Part shown: positions 12,714 to 30,907 of the stretch, one piece after another
Numbering within the stretch: the first letter of the stretch is position 1
Layout: each line of letters begins with the position of its first letter
Source: Eudorina sp. 2006-703-Eu-15
Taxonomy: Eukaryota > Chlorophyta > Chlorophyceae > Chlamydomonadales > Volvocaceae
Direction: 5' to 3'
DNA length: 64,000 nucleotides
NCBI GenBank assembly: GCA_003117195.1
Contig: BDSI01000050.1
Coordinates: 620,001-684,000 of the forward strand
Program-made: the position numbers and the translations under genes
The notes under the pieces: generated by a model
What the model saw: the letters and a program-made list of their open reading frames with translations, nothing else
Database searches by the model: none
What the model was told of the DNA's origin: nothing

Positions 12714-12893
12714 TAGAGAGCGTCACCGTACGCATCGACCCCGTACGCATCGACCCCGGAAACAGCGTCCCCGGAAACAGAGTCCCTGGACAGTATTTTG
12801 ACCGTTACGGACCGTTACCTGGATGCATATGCCGAAAACGCCCCCGCCCCTGCCGCGGGAAACAGCAGCGCCGAATCCGTCGCGTCGCCAGCA

Positions 12894-15800
12894 ATGCGGT
12901 GGTGGGGGTCAGCGGCCGCGAATCGTCCCAGGTCAGGCGGAACCAAGCGCGCAGGCGACAGCGACAGCGACAGCTTCCGGGCGGCCAACGAGCCCACACG
13001 CGCTGTCACCAGACGGTGAGTTGCACCCTCCGGAGGAGCAGGCAAGCCCCGCGCAGCAGGGTCGACGGACCCCCCCGGACCCCTCCCGGGCAGCCGCGAG
13101 GGGCAACACCGAACCACTGGAGCGCCAGCAGCGGCAGGCGCCTCGAGACCCGTCTCCGGAACCCAGCCCCAACAGCTCCTACTGGTGAGTGAGTGAGTGG
13201 GTGGGTGTGTTCTTGCACCAGTAGAGCCCTGACTACTGCTGCGGGGTGTCGTCCGGTGCCCAAAACCAGGGCTTGGCTGTTCGCCACCTGGCACAGGTCG
13301 CGACCTGCGGCCATTCACCACCTGGCACCACTCACCACCTGGCACCGGATCGATGCCCTCATCAGCGGCGGTCCGTGCGTCGCTGCACCATTCACTGCCT
13401 GCCGCGCCCTCACCCGGCCCTCACCCGGCCCCCCACACCGCAGCGCTCCAGAGGCCCGGACCGCCCTGATGGCCGCCTTCACGGAGAAGTTCAAGCGCGC
13501 GTACGAAAAGCGATGGCAGGAGCTGCGTCGGCGGTTGGACGAGCGGCGTATCCTGGATCGGCACATGGCCCTGGCACGCGTGGCGCGGGGAGCGCCTCAG
13601 TCCCGCGGGGCTGGGCGGCACCCAACGGCCCCCAACGGCGCGGCCCCTGGAGGGGCCCAGGGGCAGCAGCACCTGGGCCAGCAGCAGGGGCAGCAGCTGG
13701 GGCAGCAGCAGGGGCAGGAGGAGGAGGAATTCAACCGAGGACATCGCCCCCGTGGGGCCGGGGATCAGCCCCGCGGGGTGCAGCGCGGAGCCGCTGCAGC
13801 GGCTGCAGCACCTGACCTGGCCCAACACCGGGCGGGTGCTCCCAGGCCGACCGCCGCGGCGGCGCCGGCGCACCCGCTGCGATGGGACGCCGCTCAGGCC
13901 CGGCCCTCCGGTGATGCGGCTCAGGAACAGGCAGCGCGAGGTCGGCCTGCCTCGCCACGTGAGGGAATTGAAGGGAGTTCGGATGACCCAATAGAGGTGG
14001 AGGAGGAGGAGGGGGACTTCGGGATAAAGCTGGGCAAGGCGACGCCGGAGGCGGCGGAGGGCGGAAAAGCTGTGTGCCTGGAAGAGCACGGAGCAGCAGC
14101 TGATGGGAACGGTGGAGGCGGCGCGGCCGAGAGACCGAGCAAGCGCCGACGCCGGGTAAGGGTTAGGCGGCCGCCGGGAACGGGCCCTCGTAGGCCCCTC
14201 GTAGGCCCCTCGTAGGCGCGTTGTGGCGACCCCGCTGCTGGAGGGAGCTTCCGCATCGCTTGCTCCTGTGCCCCCCACTGCAATGGCCCCCACGCACATC
14301 CAGTTGGTTTCCCATCAGGGGAAACCCACAATTCGCTTTACCGTCAGAGATGCAGCTGCAGACGGGAGCCAGACCGCAACTTGACTTGCAGCCGCTTGTG
14401 CTTGCGTCTGTCGGTGCGGTTTCGGAGCACAGTACCAGCTCGCGGTAGGACCCGACACGGCATGGGTTCCGTGTGTCGTGTGTTGGCGTGTCGTGTCGTA
14501 CATCATGCAGGTGCTGTCGCCCGAGGCCCCGACTGACCTGGGCGCCGCCACCAAGCGGCCAACGCACACTCGGCGAGTCCCAGTGGCGCACCGGCCGCAA
14601 GTGCCGTCCCTTGCCCAAATGGCTGCTGGCTTCGACACCCCGCAGCCTCCGCCGCAGGCGCCGCCACAGCCGCAGCCACAGCCGCAGCCACAGCCGCAGC
14701 CACAGCCGCAGCCACAGCCGCACCCACAGCCGCAGCCACAGCCGCAGCCACAGCCGCAGCCACAGCCGCAGCCACAGCCGCCACAGCCGCCGCAGCCGCC
14801 GCAGCCGCAGCCACAGCCGCCGCAGCCGCAGCCACCGCAGCCGCAGCCACAGCCTGAGGCCTCTTCGCAGCGGACTCCCGGACCCGGCGCCTTCCCCGCC
14901 GAATTCGGTGACTCTCCGACTCCCCGGTACTCCTCAGCTAGCAGCGCCGGCGTCACCATCTCGGACCTGCCCGGCACCCCGCTCGGGCTGACGGGCCCAA
15001 CGTCCGGCGCTGACGGCAGCCACCGCGAAACATCACGGACGTCGCGGACGACGACGGCAGGCACCCCCCGCGGGCCACCAGCAACACGGACACCGGCGTC
15101 GGGCGCCGTCTGCCCGTCTCCGGCGTTGCCTCGGCCCGGCGGCGGCGGCGGCGCGCCAGCGGACATGTATGTGGACGGAGGGGCCTCGCCGCCCGAAGGG
15201 CCCGCTGGACCCATGGGGCCCATAGGACCGCCGATGCGCATCGATCCCCGAATTGTGCCCGACGCCCACGCTGTGGCCGTATGGGGCCGACTGGGTCGGA
15301 TGCTGCAGGCCTGCCGGCTCGCATCAGCAGCAGGAGCAGGAGCAGGAGCAGCAGCCCTTCAGCGAGCCGCCCGGGCCGAGAACCCGGAGCTGTCCCCGCG
15401 GTGGCGGCGGCTGCGGCGGCGGCGGCAGGGCGCTGCGGGGCCGGCGGCGGTGGAGCAAACGCCGCCGCCGCCACCGCCGGAGCATGCTGCTGCTGCCAGC
15501 ACCGCTGCTCCGGAACCAGGGACCGGTGCCTCCACCACCGCTGCTCCGGAACCAGGCATCGCCGCCGCTACCACCGCTGCTCCTAAACCAGGGACCGCTG
15601 CCGCGACCACCGCTGCTCCGGAACCAGGGACCGCCGCCGCGACCACCGCTGCTTCGGAACCAGGGACCGCCGCCGCGACCACCGCTGCTTCGGAACCAGG
15701 GACCGCCGCCGCTACCACCGTTGCTCCGGAACCAGGGACCGCCGCCGCGACCACCGCTGCTCCGGAACCAGGGACCGCCGCCGCGACCACCGCTGCTCCG

Positions 15801-18800
15801 GAACCAGGGACCGCCGCCGCGACCACCGCTGCTCCGGAACCAGGGACCGCCGCCGCGACCACCGCTGCTTCGGAACCAGGGACCGCCGCCGCGACCACCG
15901 TTGCTCCGGAACCCGGGACCGCCGCCTCCACCACCGCTGCTTCGGAACCAGGGACCGCCGCCGCTACCACTGCTGCTCCGGAACCCTGGACTGCCGCCGC
16001 CACGTTGTCGGGCGACGAATCCCCGGTGGTTGCGGCCGCGCCGGAGGAGTTCGCCCTGGTGGACATCCTCCGGGCTCCCACGGGGGTCGCGGATGTCGCG
16101 GAAGGCCTCAGGGCTGTGGCGGCGGCGGCAACGGCAGCAGGCACGGCAGGTGGCGGAGTTGCCGCCGCCGTACCCTCTCCCGCCGCCGCTCAAGCTGGTC
16201 CTAGTCCTAGTACCGGTGCTGGTCCTAGTCCCAGTCCCGGTGCTAGACCTGATCCCTGTGTTGCTAGTCCCGGTCCTAGTCCCTGTTCCACTGAGGGGCA
16301 GCCAGAGGCCTCCATCGTGGACGACCTCGGAGACCCGCCGCCGAGCGCCTCTTTGAGGAGGGCCGGGGGATCAGTTCCGGAGCCGATGTGCTCAGGGGGT
16401 TCGGTTTCGGAGCCGATGTGCTCAGGGAGGCAGCACCGCATGACGGTGGAGGAGCTGATTGGCGCCCAGCCCGACATCGGCGTCTGGCCGGCTCCGAGCC
16501 CTCGTGTGGGGGCCTCGGATGCGTCGCGGACCGACGGTGCGGCAGGGGAAGAGGGTTTCGGAGCCCCAGCGGAACTTCCGTTCGCGGCGCCTCAGCAGCC
16601 GGATCCCCAGCGGCAGCGCCAGGAAGGCGGCGCTGCGGCAAACGACGGTGACGGCGCCGCCGCCGCCGCCACCGCAATGGACGGCCTCGAGGGCGCTGCA
16701 GAAGCGCCGCCGCCTCGCAGCATCAGCATCAACTGCATCAGCAAGGCGCGAGACGCAGAGCCGCCGGCCGCCAAGGTGTCGCGGGGCATCCAGACCAGCC
16801 AGTCCCTGCTGGGCCAGTGGGTCGTGGAGCTCTGGGGGCTTGGGAACCTGAGCCCGAGGCAGTCGGTGGCGGTGCAGACCACGCAAGGGCCCGACCGCGC
16901 ACACGACTTCGAGGCGCCAGGCGCGAGGCCATTGCCCGAGGAGCCGGAAGAGACGCCGCAGCGGCAACCGTCGGCCAGCCTGGACCCCGCGATGGGGCAG
17001 CCAGGTGGTGGCATAGGTGGGTTCACGCCACCGGACTTCGGTGACCCGCGGGTCGGCCCCCACGCGGTGCAACGGGACCAGGTCGACGCAGGCGACCCTC
17101 GGTCGGCCCCACGCGGTGCAACGGGACCAGGTCGACGCAGGCGACCCTCGGGTCGGCCCCCACGCGGTGCAACGGGACCAGGTCGACGCAGGCGACCCTC
17201 GGGTCGGCCCCCACGCGGTGCAACGGGACCAGGTCAACGCAGGCGACCCTCGGGTCGGCCCCCACGCGGTGCAACGGGACCAGGTCGACGCAGGCGACCC
17301 GCGGGTCGGGGGCTGCCAGCGCGAAGCAGCGCAGCGCCGGAGTTCGAACAGCGCATCCGAACAGGCCCCGGGCGACGGGGAGGCACCCGGCGCATCTCCT
17401 TCAGCGCGCCAAGCGGGATGCGACAGGGACGGGCCTGCTGGCATGGCGGGCGGGTCGGTTGACGCTGCTGTGCCGGAGGCCGGTGCCGCGCACTCGGGAC
17501 GCGCACCGGCCGCTGGCGGCAGCGCCGCCTCGGGCGGCGCTGCGGAGCAGCAGCGCTTCTCCGGGCTTGGGGGTGCTGAGGCGCGGGTCGCGGGAGAAGA
17601 CCCTGCCGTGGGGGCAGCGGCAACTGCGGCGGCGGCGGATGGTTTGGCGAAGGCGGCGGATGCGCCGCGGGGCACGGAGCCGGTGCGAGGCGCAGCCGCT
17701 CCGACCCTCGCAGCCTTGGATGAGGAGAAGGACGAAGCGAAGGAGGAGGAGGAGCGGCGGGGGGAGGAGGAGATGGTGCAGCAGCAGCAGCAGCAACAGC
17801 AGACGGTGGATGCCGCAGCAGCGGACCGCGCGGCTGCCGAGCCGCTGCCGTACGGGCGCCTCATGCCCGGGGGTGCCCCGCTGGAGGCTGTGCGGGCCTG
17901 GCTGGGGCCGGGGTGCGGCCCTCTGGTGGCGCCTGGGTTGCCTAGAGAGGATCTGGACGTGCTGAGGCGGTCCGTGGGGGTCACGTCGTGGCCCGACGTC
18001 ACCGCGCTGGTCCTCAGGCAGCTACATGGCGGCGATAGTGGCGACGGCGACGGTGATGATGGTGATGATGGTGGTGAAGAAGATGGTGGAGATGATGACG
18101 ATTACGATGACGGTGGTGATCATGATGTTGATGATGGTGGTGACGCCGGGACGGATCTGTACAGCCGTGATCACGAGGCGCACTTGTACGGCGAAGACGA
18201 CGACGACGACGACGACGAGGCGCTGCCGGGCACTGACGGAATGACGTGGCCGGGCAGCGGCGACGAGGCGCAGCGGGGCAGCCGTGAGGGCGCGGAGGAG
18301 CGGGGTGGTTCGTCCGGTGGGGTGCCGAGCGGCGATGAGGAGAACCCGGGGACGCATCAGGGGGCTGCGCACGAGCACGAGCATGGCTATGGGTATGGGT
18401 ATGGGTGTGGGTATGGGTGTGGGCAGCAGGACTACTGGCTGCCTGTCCTTCCCCCCGGCCGCATCCATGACGTCAGCGAGCTGGACGGGGTGCTACCCAT
18501 GGCGCGTGATGTGCTAGGGGGTGGTGGGGTGGAGGGAGGTGAGGGTGAAGGTGAGGGTGATGAGGATGTTAGGGGTGGGGGTGGGGGCCAGCCGCCGGTG
18601 TGTGTGTCGGCGGGGACCGCTACGTGCCTGACCGCAGTCTCGGGAGCGGCGGCGGCACGGGAGGGCCTCCTGTCCCCCGGCGCTGGGGCCACTCCGGACG
18701 ACCTCGACGGCGCTGTCTTCGGAACACACCGGCGGCGGCCCCCGCAGCAGCACCAGCAGCCGCCGCCACCGCAGCAGCATCACCCGGTGCAGCACCAGCA

Positions 18801-19230
18801 CCAGCACCAGCCGCACAACCAGGAACAGCAGCCGGAGCCCAGGCGGGGAGCCGTGGCGCCTAGCTGGTCCGAGGCGGGGCAGCAGGCAGGGGCTGACGAG
18901 GCAGCTGGGGACCGGCCCTGGCCGGAGGGCGGCGCCACCCAAGCCGGCTCAGCCGGCGGGCAGCGCGCGGTGTCGGAAGCCTGTGTGGCTGCGGTGGCCG
19001 CTGCGGCCACAACAGCAGAAGGAGCAGGGGGCGAGCAGCGAGCTGCGCAACAACATGGACAGCCGCAGGGGATTGCCGGCGGGCAGCCGGTCCCGCCTCC
19101 TGCTGCTGCGGGTTCTGCTGCTGCTGCTGCCTGTGCCGGTGCAAATGCTGGTGCTGGTGCTGCTGGGGGGTCCCAAGAGTGGGAGTTCGTGCTGCACAGC
19201 GCCCCCGGGCTGTACACGCAGCCGCTGTAG
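12894..19230 (+). CDS. Giant low-complexity protein of unknown function, reading frame broken in last exon
   Basis: I do not recognise this protein. Exons: about 12894-13015 (start uncertain; an alternative donor is at 13184), 13444-14155 and a giant last exon 14511-19230 ending in TAG. Exon 2 encodes a basic helical segment ([20 protein letters not shown]), then Gln/Gly-rich sequence and an acidic EVEEEEGD patch. Exon 3 holds a Pro-Gln tract (14655-14860), about 13 copies of a 12-residue [12 protein letters not shown] repeat (15501-16003), a 17-residue repeat (17043-17295), acidic Asp/Gly runs (18040-18220), and Gln/His/Pro-rich sequence near 18740-18830. The frame in use before 17094 stops at 17462. 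The frame continuing to 19230 is shifted by two bases inside the second 51-bp unit. Whether this is a true mutation, a small splicing event or an assembly error is unknown. A TGTAA signal follows at 19842. Confidence 0.5.
15501..16003 (+). repeat. Coding 36-bp minisatellite
   Basis: About 13-14 imperfect 36-bp units, each encoding a variant of [12 protein letters not shown], in frame within the giant exon. Units differ by Pro/Ser and Ala/Val substitutions, with no frame change. Confidence 0.85.
17043..17295 (+). repeat. Coding 51-bp minisatellite with one 49-bp unit
   Basis: Five tandem units start at 17043, 17094, 17143, 17194 and 17245. All are 51 bp except the second, which is 49 bp because one G and one C are missing near 17101-17111. 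Each intact unit encodes the 17 residues [17 protein letters not shown] (N for D in one unit). Each unit starts with GACCCGCGGGTC or its one-base variant. Confidence 0.9.
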
Positions 19231-21424
19231 TGACGATGCCTCGTTTGGCGCCAGCCGTGCGTTGTGGCCCCGATGGTGGTGGTGATAATGGTGGTCGTGG
19301 TCGGTGACAAGAGGCGTTGAGTCCAGTCTGCAAGTGTACGACGCGCGATGGTGCGGGAGGGCGCCATCAGACACGTGGGAGGTGGGGGTTGGGAGGTGAG
19401 ACCGGTGGGCCATCATACCGCCCGGTGGCGCTGCTGTCGCTCTGGACAACGACACGACACCGCCGGGGACCGGGGTGTGATACGTCCAGAGGGCCTTATG
19501 GTGAGGTTCTGGGGTAGAATGTGATCCAAGATCCAAAATCACTCTGCGGGGCTGCGCTGCCTTGTTGAGCTTCGGAGCCCATCGAGATCCATTGCATTCG
19601 CAGCATGTGACCGCATCCACGTAGCATATTACGTGCGCCGCGTGTTGCGACGCTGCGCTGCCGCACCAGGGATGGTGAGCTCGAGTACCGGCACGCACGG
19701 TGCACGTGCATTCGTGCCCGTGGGCATACACCGCCCGGGCCTTTTGGGTGAGGAGTGGGGCCCGTCTTTGAGCCCCGCCCGGGCCGTGTCGGCTGTGATC
19801 ATGCGCTGTCAAGGCAGCCAGTTGGCGGGTCGTGTCGTAGTTGTAATGACACAGTATGTAGGTGTGTAGTTGGTTTGGGTCGGGCGGGTCTCTTATCTAA
19901 ACACAGTAGGTGCTGGGAAGGAGTGCGGTTCAGGTTCATAGACCTCGGGGTTTCTCATCCGAGCGGGCGGGCTGAGAGGGCTGTGAGGGCGCCATCGGGA
20001 ACACCCATCAGGCGCCTGCGCAGCACTCCATGGTATGTTCTCGGGTCTACCGTATGGCACGTGCCGTTGCATGCCGTGCGGTAGACGATCTCAAGGGGCC
20101 GCACAGGGCACAGCCCCAGGCGATGGAACCCGCGGTCAGTGGTCTTGGCCGTGTGCCGTGTGCACCGGCGTGAGATGTTGCTTCAGACGCGAGCCACGTG
20201 CAGCCTGCTTGTGCCGTGTTATCGTTGTCCCACCAAATTGTGGCCGGGGTACGTCCAGTGGTGAAGATCCGTGCGAATTCAGTATGACATGCGGCTCTGT
20301 GGGCGCTCAAGAGAGGGCTCGACGGGTGGGTGGGTGGGGGTTGGTATGTGCGGGCGGAGGATGGTTGGCGGTGTTCATGACGGTTGTGGAGACAGCCACA
20401 CGTCCTTCACATCAGGGCCCGAGAAACGAAAAGGCCACATGCTACAACTGCCTTACGCGCCACCGCACAACGAGTCAACGACCCCGCAGAGCGCGCCTCC
20501 ATCGGCGCATTTTCCCGGGCGGCTGCGGGTCTCAAACCGAAACCGATGATTGTGTACCATCCGTCTACGGTGACCTCAGTAACCATGGAGGACGCGAGGG
20601 AGGTGGGCAAACCACTGGCGCACGCGAGATGTCCATCAGCCCAGGGAGGACACGGTGGCACGACTGCGCCAGCTGGACAGCGCCTCGATGTGCGCCCTCG
20701 GAAACAGAGCCCCGAGAGCTCGTCGTCCCCGCCTGTCAAACACAACACAACGACAGACTGCCGCGGCCGTGCAAGCAAAACCGTTATATCACGCAAGCGA
20801 CAAAGAAAACGCAAGATGGACCGCCTCGCCACCCGCTGCGGATGGCCCTGCCCTTCGTACGTCAGCTCTCTCGCCTTGACCTGGTCGGAGGTCTACCTCA
20901 GCACGACCTCGACTCGGGGCCCCATGGATCGCCCGGGCGGGACTAGGGCCCACCTTGCAACGGGTACGACCCCGACCAGGCATCGACAGAAGAGGAACAT
21001 AGAGCACAGCAGGAGACTCTATAACAGATCAACCAAAAAAAGAGATAGTCGTCGATCGGCCTCCCCAAACTCTCCTCTCCCCCAAAAAAGGTGGAAACCG
21101 ATCCAACCCACGCAACCAGCCGTCCCCGTGGACGGGGGTACGACCGACCAGCGGGAGGCGCAGCGCTCTCCGTCTTTGTGCCTCCTTCCCCACCTTCCTC
21201 CTTTCCCTGACCGTACCGAGCGGTTTGGTCGATCGAGAGGATCTTCCGCGGGGATGATTCATCCCCCTATTGTAGAGGTCCCCCTCCACGTCCCTCGTCT
21301 CTCGTCACACGTCCACACTGGCCTGGTATCCGCCTATCCGTTCCCGCGCCGCCAGCTGTTGCAGCAACCGCTAGTGACCCCCGCGGCTGCCGCTCCTGGC
21401 GCCAGCCGCCGCCTCCGGCTCCCG
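19231..21424. other. Convergent 3' flank without an assignable gene
   Basis: This separates the plus-strand gene ending at 19230 from the minus-strand SYLF gene ending at 21425. It contains the TGTAA signal at 19842-19846. A long plus-strand open stretch at 20384-21517 has no domain-like sequence and runs antisense through the SYLF last exon, so I treat it as chance. Nothing else is identified. Confidence 0.5.
19842..19846 (+). terminator. TGTAA polyadenylation signal
   Basis: Volvocine-type TGTAA about 610 bp after the stop at 19230; the first one in this orientation downstream of that gene. Confidence 0.4.
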
Positions 21425-26757
<5,333 letters not shown>

Positions 26758-27366
26758 CGCCTCTTGTGATGGAGATATTGCTACACACTGCTAGACTGGG
26801 TTGTGCGAAAGCGCTGCCGCGCCCGGACAGAGGACGCCCGTCAGCCAGAATGCCGCGTGCCGGCCCCGGGCGCCAATCAAAGTAGGACGCGAATCAGAGA
26901 GTAAAAGTTGTTCTCGAGCAATGGCCTGCTGCGGTCGATCGGTGTTTCTGTTAAACCATTGTGAACCAGCCAAAGCCAGGTCGGGCCGGGTCGGGTCGTC
27001 TGAAGCTTTAACACCTGCTGATATGCCGCCTTCGGGGAGAATTCGGGGAGAATTGGTGCGTTGTGTGCCGGACTGGAGAGGTCCCTAGGGGTCTGCCGGA
27101 CCGGGGTCCCGAGAGCGATAGCTCGCGCCTCGTTCCGTCACCGGTCTGACCCGCGGCGGCCCTCGTGCGACCCGTACAGCGGCGGTACAATGTACCGTAC
27201 ATGTGGCATATCCCCGCATGCGGCCCTGCGGCTCACAGGACACGGCAGGTCAGCATCAAATCGACAAACAGCCGCCACCATCGCGCTTGCCTACATAGGT
27301 GGTCAGGACGACGCACACCCACACGAACATACATAAGATAAACAGACGGTTGAAGCCGCGCCGCGA
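26758..27366. promoter_or_regulatory. Divergent promoter region
   Basis: This is the 609-bp interval between the start codon of the minus-strand SYLF gene and that of the plus-strand glycine-zipper gene; it must carry both promoters and 5' UTRs. No clear TATA box is seen. Confidence 0.5.
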
Positions 27367-29298
27367 ATGCTGCCACCGCTACGGGCGCTCTCGCCGTCCT
27401 GCGCTGCTGCCCGCCTCGCCGGCCTGCCGCTGGCGCCTTTCGTCGCCGTCCGCGCCTCCATTGCCGCTTCCTCGGCTGCCGCTGCTGCTGCGTCGGTCGC
27501 GTCGATCGGCCTGTCCGCGCCAGTTCTGCACGGGCGGAGCGCCTCCCTTTCCGTCCTCCGCCATCCCGTCAGCACCGCGACCGCGACCCGTGGGTCAGTC
27601 GGCGCCGCCGCCGCGTTCGCGTTCGCGCATTGCCCATCGCCCCGTTTCACAGCCGGATTGGCCTTTCCTTCAATCGGTCGCGCAGCAGCCGGCTCGCCTG
27701 CGTCAACTGGATCGAGCAGGACCCCCGCTTCCGGCGCGCGGGCGTGTCGCTGCTGCTGTAGCACCCACCATCACCATCGGCTGCCGGGAGATCCAGACGA
27801 TCCCATCGCGCCCGCGCTCGGACCGCACCCCGCAGCGGCTCACCCGCCGTCGACGGCGGACGCGATGCGGCAGCAGGCGGATGTCTACACGGCTGGAGAT
27901 GACCCGCGGGTCGGCGGCGATTCCGCCGCCGTCGTGTCGCCTTCGGCAGACCCAGATCAGGACCTCGTGGATGCGCCCCTCGACTCGCCGCTGGTGCGTA
28001 CGGTGTCCGCCCGCTTGGGTTACGGTGTCCTAAGTTGATTGGATTGTCTTAAGAGGTTGAAACGTGTCGATGCGGTTGCTCGTTGGTGGTTGTATTCAGG
28101 TACGCTGTTGAGCCTCTCTGTTCTCCTGAGGGAACGCCGGTTAAGCACCCGTGGGTGCCGTGGCAACGTGGCAACCAACGACTCTGGGACGTTTCTGACC
28201 AAGGATTACAAGGTTTTCTACAGTTACGGCGTGCAGATCGGGGGAGGCCCTCCGGGCATTACCAGCCAGACCAAGGCGATGTCTGGACGAGCCGAAGCCC
28301 CATAGCCCAGGTTGTATGCACGCCACCCAGTTATGTCCTGTCTCGCTCCCCGGCCCCCTGCCCCCCGGGTCAACGCACACGCACGCGAACGACAACGACC
28401 GACACCGGTCGCTCCTGGTTCGTGTGGCGGGCAGCTGGAGCAGGCGCAGGCGGGCCTGGGCGCCACCGTGGGTTCCGGAGCCGGCGGACTGCTGGCGGCC
28501 GGGCTGGGTACCCTGATCGGTGGGTGGAAGTCGCCCGGCGGACCGCACAGCACGCCAACAGGCTCACGCGCGGTCCTGCGCTAGATCCACCGTTCGAGAT
28601 GCGCGCGGGCGTGGGATTTTACGTGTTGAGGTCAGGCCAGCGGCCCGTGACTAGGAGCACGTCAGGGGGGCCCCATCCAAGCCTGCCGGAACCGCCAGCG
28701 CATCTCGTTGCAGAAGTACGGTAACTGCAGTGGCAGGCAGATGCGGCCCCGCATGTCCCATGGGCTGCTCAATGGATGGGACGCGCGGAACTCCAAGAGC
28801 TGGCCATTGCACACCACGCGTCATACATTGTGCACGCACACTGCCGTCTGAGAAAGTGTGCGGTTATTTCAGCGGACCCCAAAAAGCAGGCCGTGTGGTT
28901 GTCGTGATTCACCCAGCCCCGAACGATGGATCGTCCGGACAACCAGTACCCGGGGACGTACCCCCAGCGTATGATACCCTGGTGGGTACCAGGGAGATAA
29001 ACAAGTCCGTGAGCTGCCTCTTACCTTACCATGATCTCGTTCGGGCTTTGTTACCGGAGCTCGCGGCCGCCGGATGCTGTCGTCGCATGCGGCTGCAGGC
29101 GGGCCGGCGGTCGGCCTGGCGGTGGGCGCAACGGGAGCCCTGGCGGGCGCGGCACTGGGCGGCGCGGTGGCATCCGAGGAGTACGGCAGCCACGCGGGCG
29201 ATCGAGTGGTGACGGGGACGGCCACCACCTCGACTGGCGTGCCGGGCGGCCCGGAGGCGGATCAGACGCCGCCGTCTGAGGCGAAGGCAGCCGACTGA
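27367..29298 (+). CDS. Glycine-zipper protein with possible organelle-targeting N-terminus
   Basis: Three exons in phase: 27367-27993, 28435-28519 and 29099-29298 (TGA), 303 residues. The N-terminus from ATG 27367 (MLPPLRALSPSCAAARLAG) is rich in Ala, Arg, Leu and Ser and lacks acidic residues, like a mitochondrial or plastid transit peptide. Residues about 135-209 are Pro/Asp-rich. Exon 2 encodes GLGATVGSGAGGLLAAGLGT and exon 3 GLAVGATGALAGAALGGAVA, two Gly-x3-Gly-type helical segments typical of glycine-zipper membrane proteins; the end is a charged tail. Such segments pack as tight transmembrane helix pairs; no enzymatic function is implied. Exon 1 holds two GACCCGYGGGTC palindromes (27585, 27901). 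The polyadenylation signal TGTAA is at 29456. Exons 2-3 are firmer than the N-terminus. Confidence 0.65.
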
Positions 29299-30907
29299 AC
29301 AGCATCCGGTGTCATGGGGACCCTCTGCGCACATCCGAGCCCGACCGGCAAGGACGTCGGCCGTAATGCTTTTGCAGCTGGCATAGGCATGCGGTATCAT
29401 CACTCTCTACAGTATCAGGACGCACATCCTGCGTGCTTTCCGTGGGCAGCTGGGTTGTAAGGGAAGGCAAGCCGACACGAATCCGGACGAACTGACTGAA
29501 ACATGAGATAAGGGATGTACTAATCTCGACGGTGGACCTGCAAGGAAATGGTGGCGCCTCGCGTGCAGGCGCGGGGCAGCGCGACCGCGTCGCCACCCTT
29601 GAGATTGTTTTGAGCAGCAGATGTAATCATTTTAGCAGCGGGGTTGGATTTTGCTGCGGAGAGTGTTTGGGCTGAGCAAGCATGGCTCGGCCGCACAGCA
29701 GCGTCGCCTCTTGCATAGCTACCGCTTGCAGCATATGCATATGCATATGAGAAGCCGTATGTCGGTTTGTTTCGGTATTTCAGGAGAGTCGCTGTCACCA
29801 TTATTCAATTTTCAAATTAATGTTCAATCCCGCTAATGGTGCAGCGTCTGGTGCTACCACGTACCCCAATTTGAAGCATTTAAAACAAATGTCAAAAAGA
29901 GTAACGCGGTAACGGGTGTCTTCCCTGCGTTTTTCGTATTGCCGTACCCGACAGAACATTGGTTGACCCAATGTTCTGCTCAGATTCAGACCACAGGAGC
30001 TGCCATTACCAGCGAGCAGTATTGTCATCAGGTCCCAGTCGGTACTCGGCAGTTAGCGCTCCGATGGCGGTTGTCCTGCTGCTCCGGAGGGTTACATCCA
30101 TCACACGCCTTGGCAGTCCGGTCCCCAGCACCTCAGAAGCGCCACACATCTCACACCGCCGTACCGTCGTACGCAACACACCATTGGCCAGATGCAGATG
30201 CACAACTGTGCCTACCTTCACATCAGTGTTCCTCACAAGAGCAGTGCCCTGCCTGGCAGGCGCAGGCAGGCGCAGGCAGGCGCATGTGTGCTTCGGCATG
30301 CACGACCAACAGGGACCAACTAGCAACTACCATACTCGGCAGCTCCGCGACCCTCCTCCTCCTTGGCAGGCGCTGCTTGGAAACGGCATGGGCCCTCCTC
30401 GTAACACTCTCCTGCCTCTCAGTGCCGTACGGCCGGCACTACGGAACGTTGTATGGATGGATGGAAGCTTGGACGGTACCGCACGCCGCACTAGATTGCT
30501 CCAGGGTCACTCTCTTGCTTCTTCACGCGGATTGGAGCCTTCCGCCAAGGTTGTTCCTCCACCGTTCGAGCACTTTTCATCATACACGAGCACGCCATGG
30601 GCGCCACACTTCGGTTGCGCCCAGCCGCAGGACTTCACGACGGTTCAGCGGGCATCAAGCTGGTGGTTGCCTGCCCTCCCCCCGCCCCTTCATCTCACGG
30701 AGCCGACGCGAGGGAGCCTGCAAACGCCCCCGTGCTCGGCGCTGCACACGACAGGTCACGTAAAGATGGAGGCACAGCTGGATGCATATTGCTACAGGGC
30801 AGTGCCGAGTCGCAACGGCAGTCCATCCCTGGCCGCCCCGCTGCCCTGGTCTGCATGCATGCCCGGGCACAAGGAGCCTTCGTGCCGGCGACCCGGACGA
30901 TCCAGGG
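29299..30907. other. Convergent 3' flank without an assignable gene
   Basis: Lies between the glycine-zipper gene and the minus-strand METTL26 gene. TGTAA at 29456-29460 serves the former; a minus-strand TGTAA (TTACA at 30086) may serve the latter. Includes an A+T-rich part (29700-29950) with an ATGCAT-type microrepeat (29733-29750). No exon is seen. Confidence 0.5.
29456..29460 (+). terminator. TGTAA polyadenylation signal
   Basis: Located 158 bp after the glycine-zipper stop codon at 29298. Confidence 0.5.

Noticed and set aside
15324..18002. Long antisense frames across the low-complexity exon
   Set aside because: They are mirror products of the tandem coding repeats; only the plus frame has coherent splice sites and a sensible 3' end.
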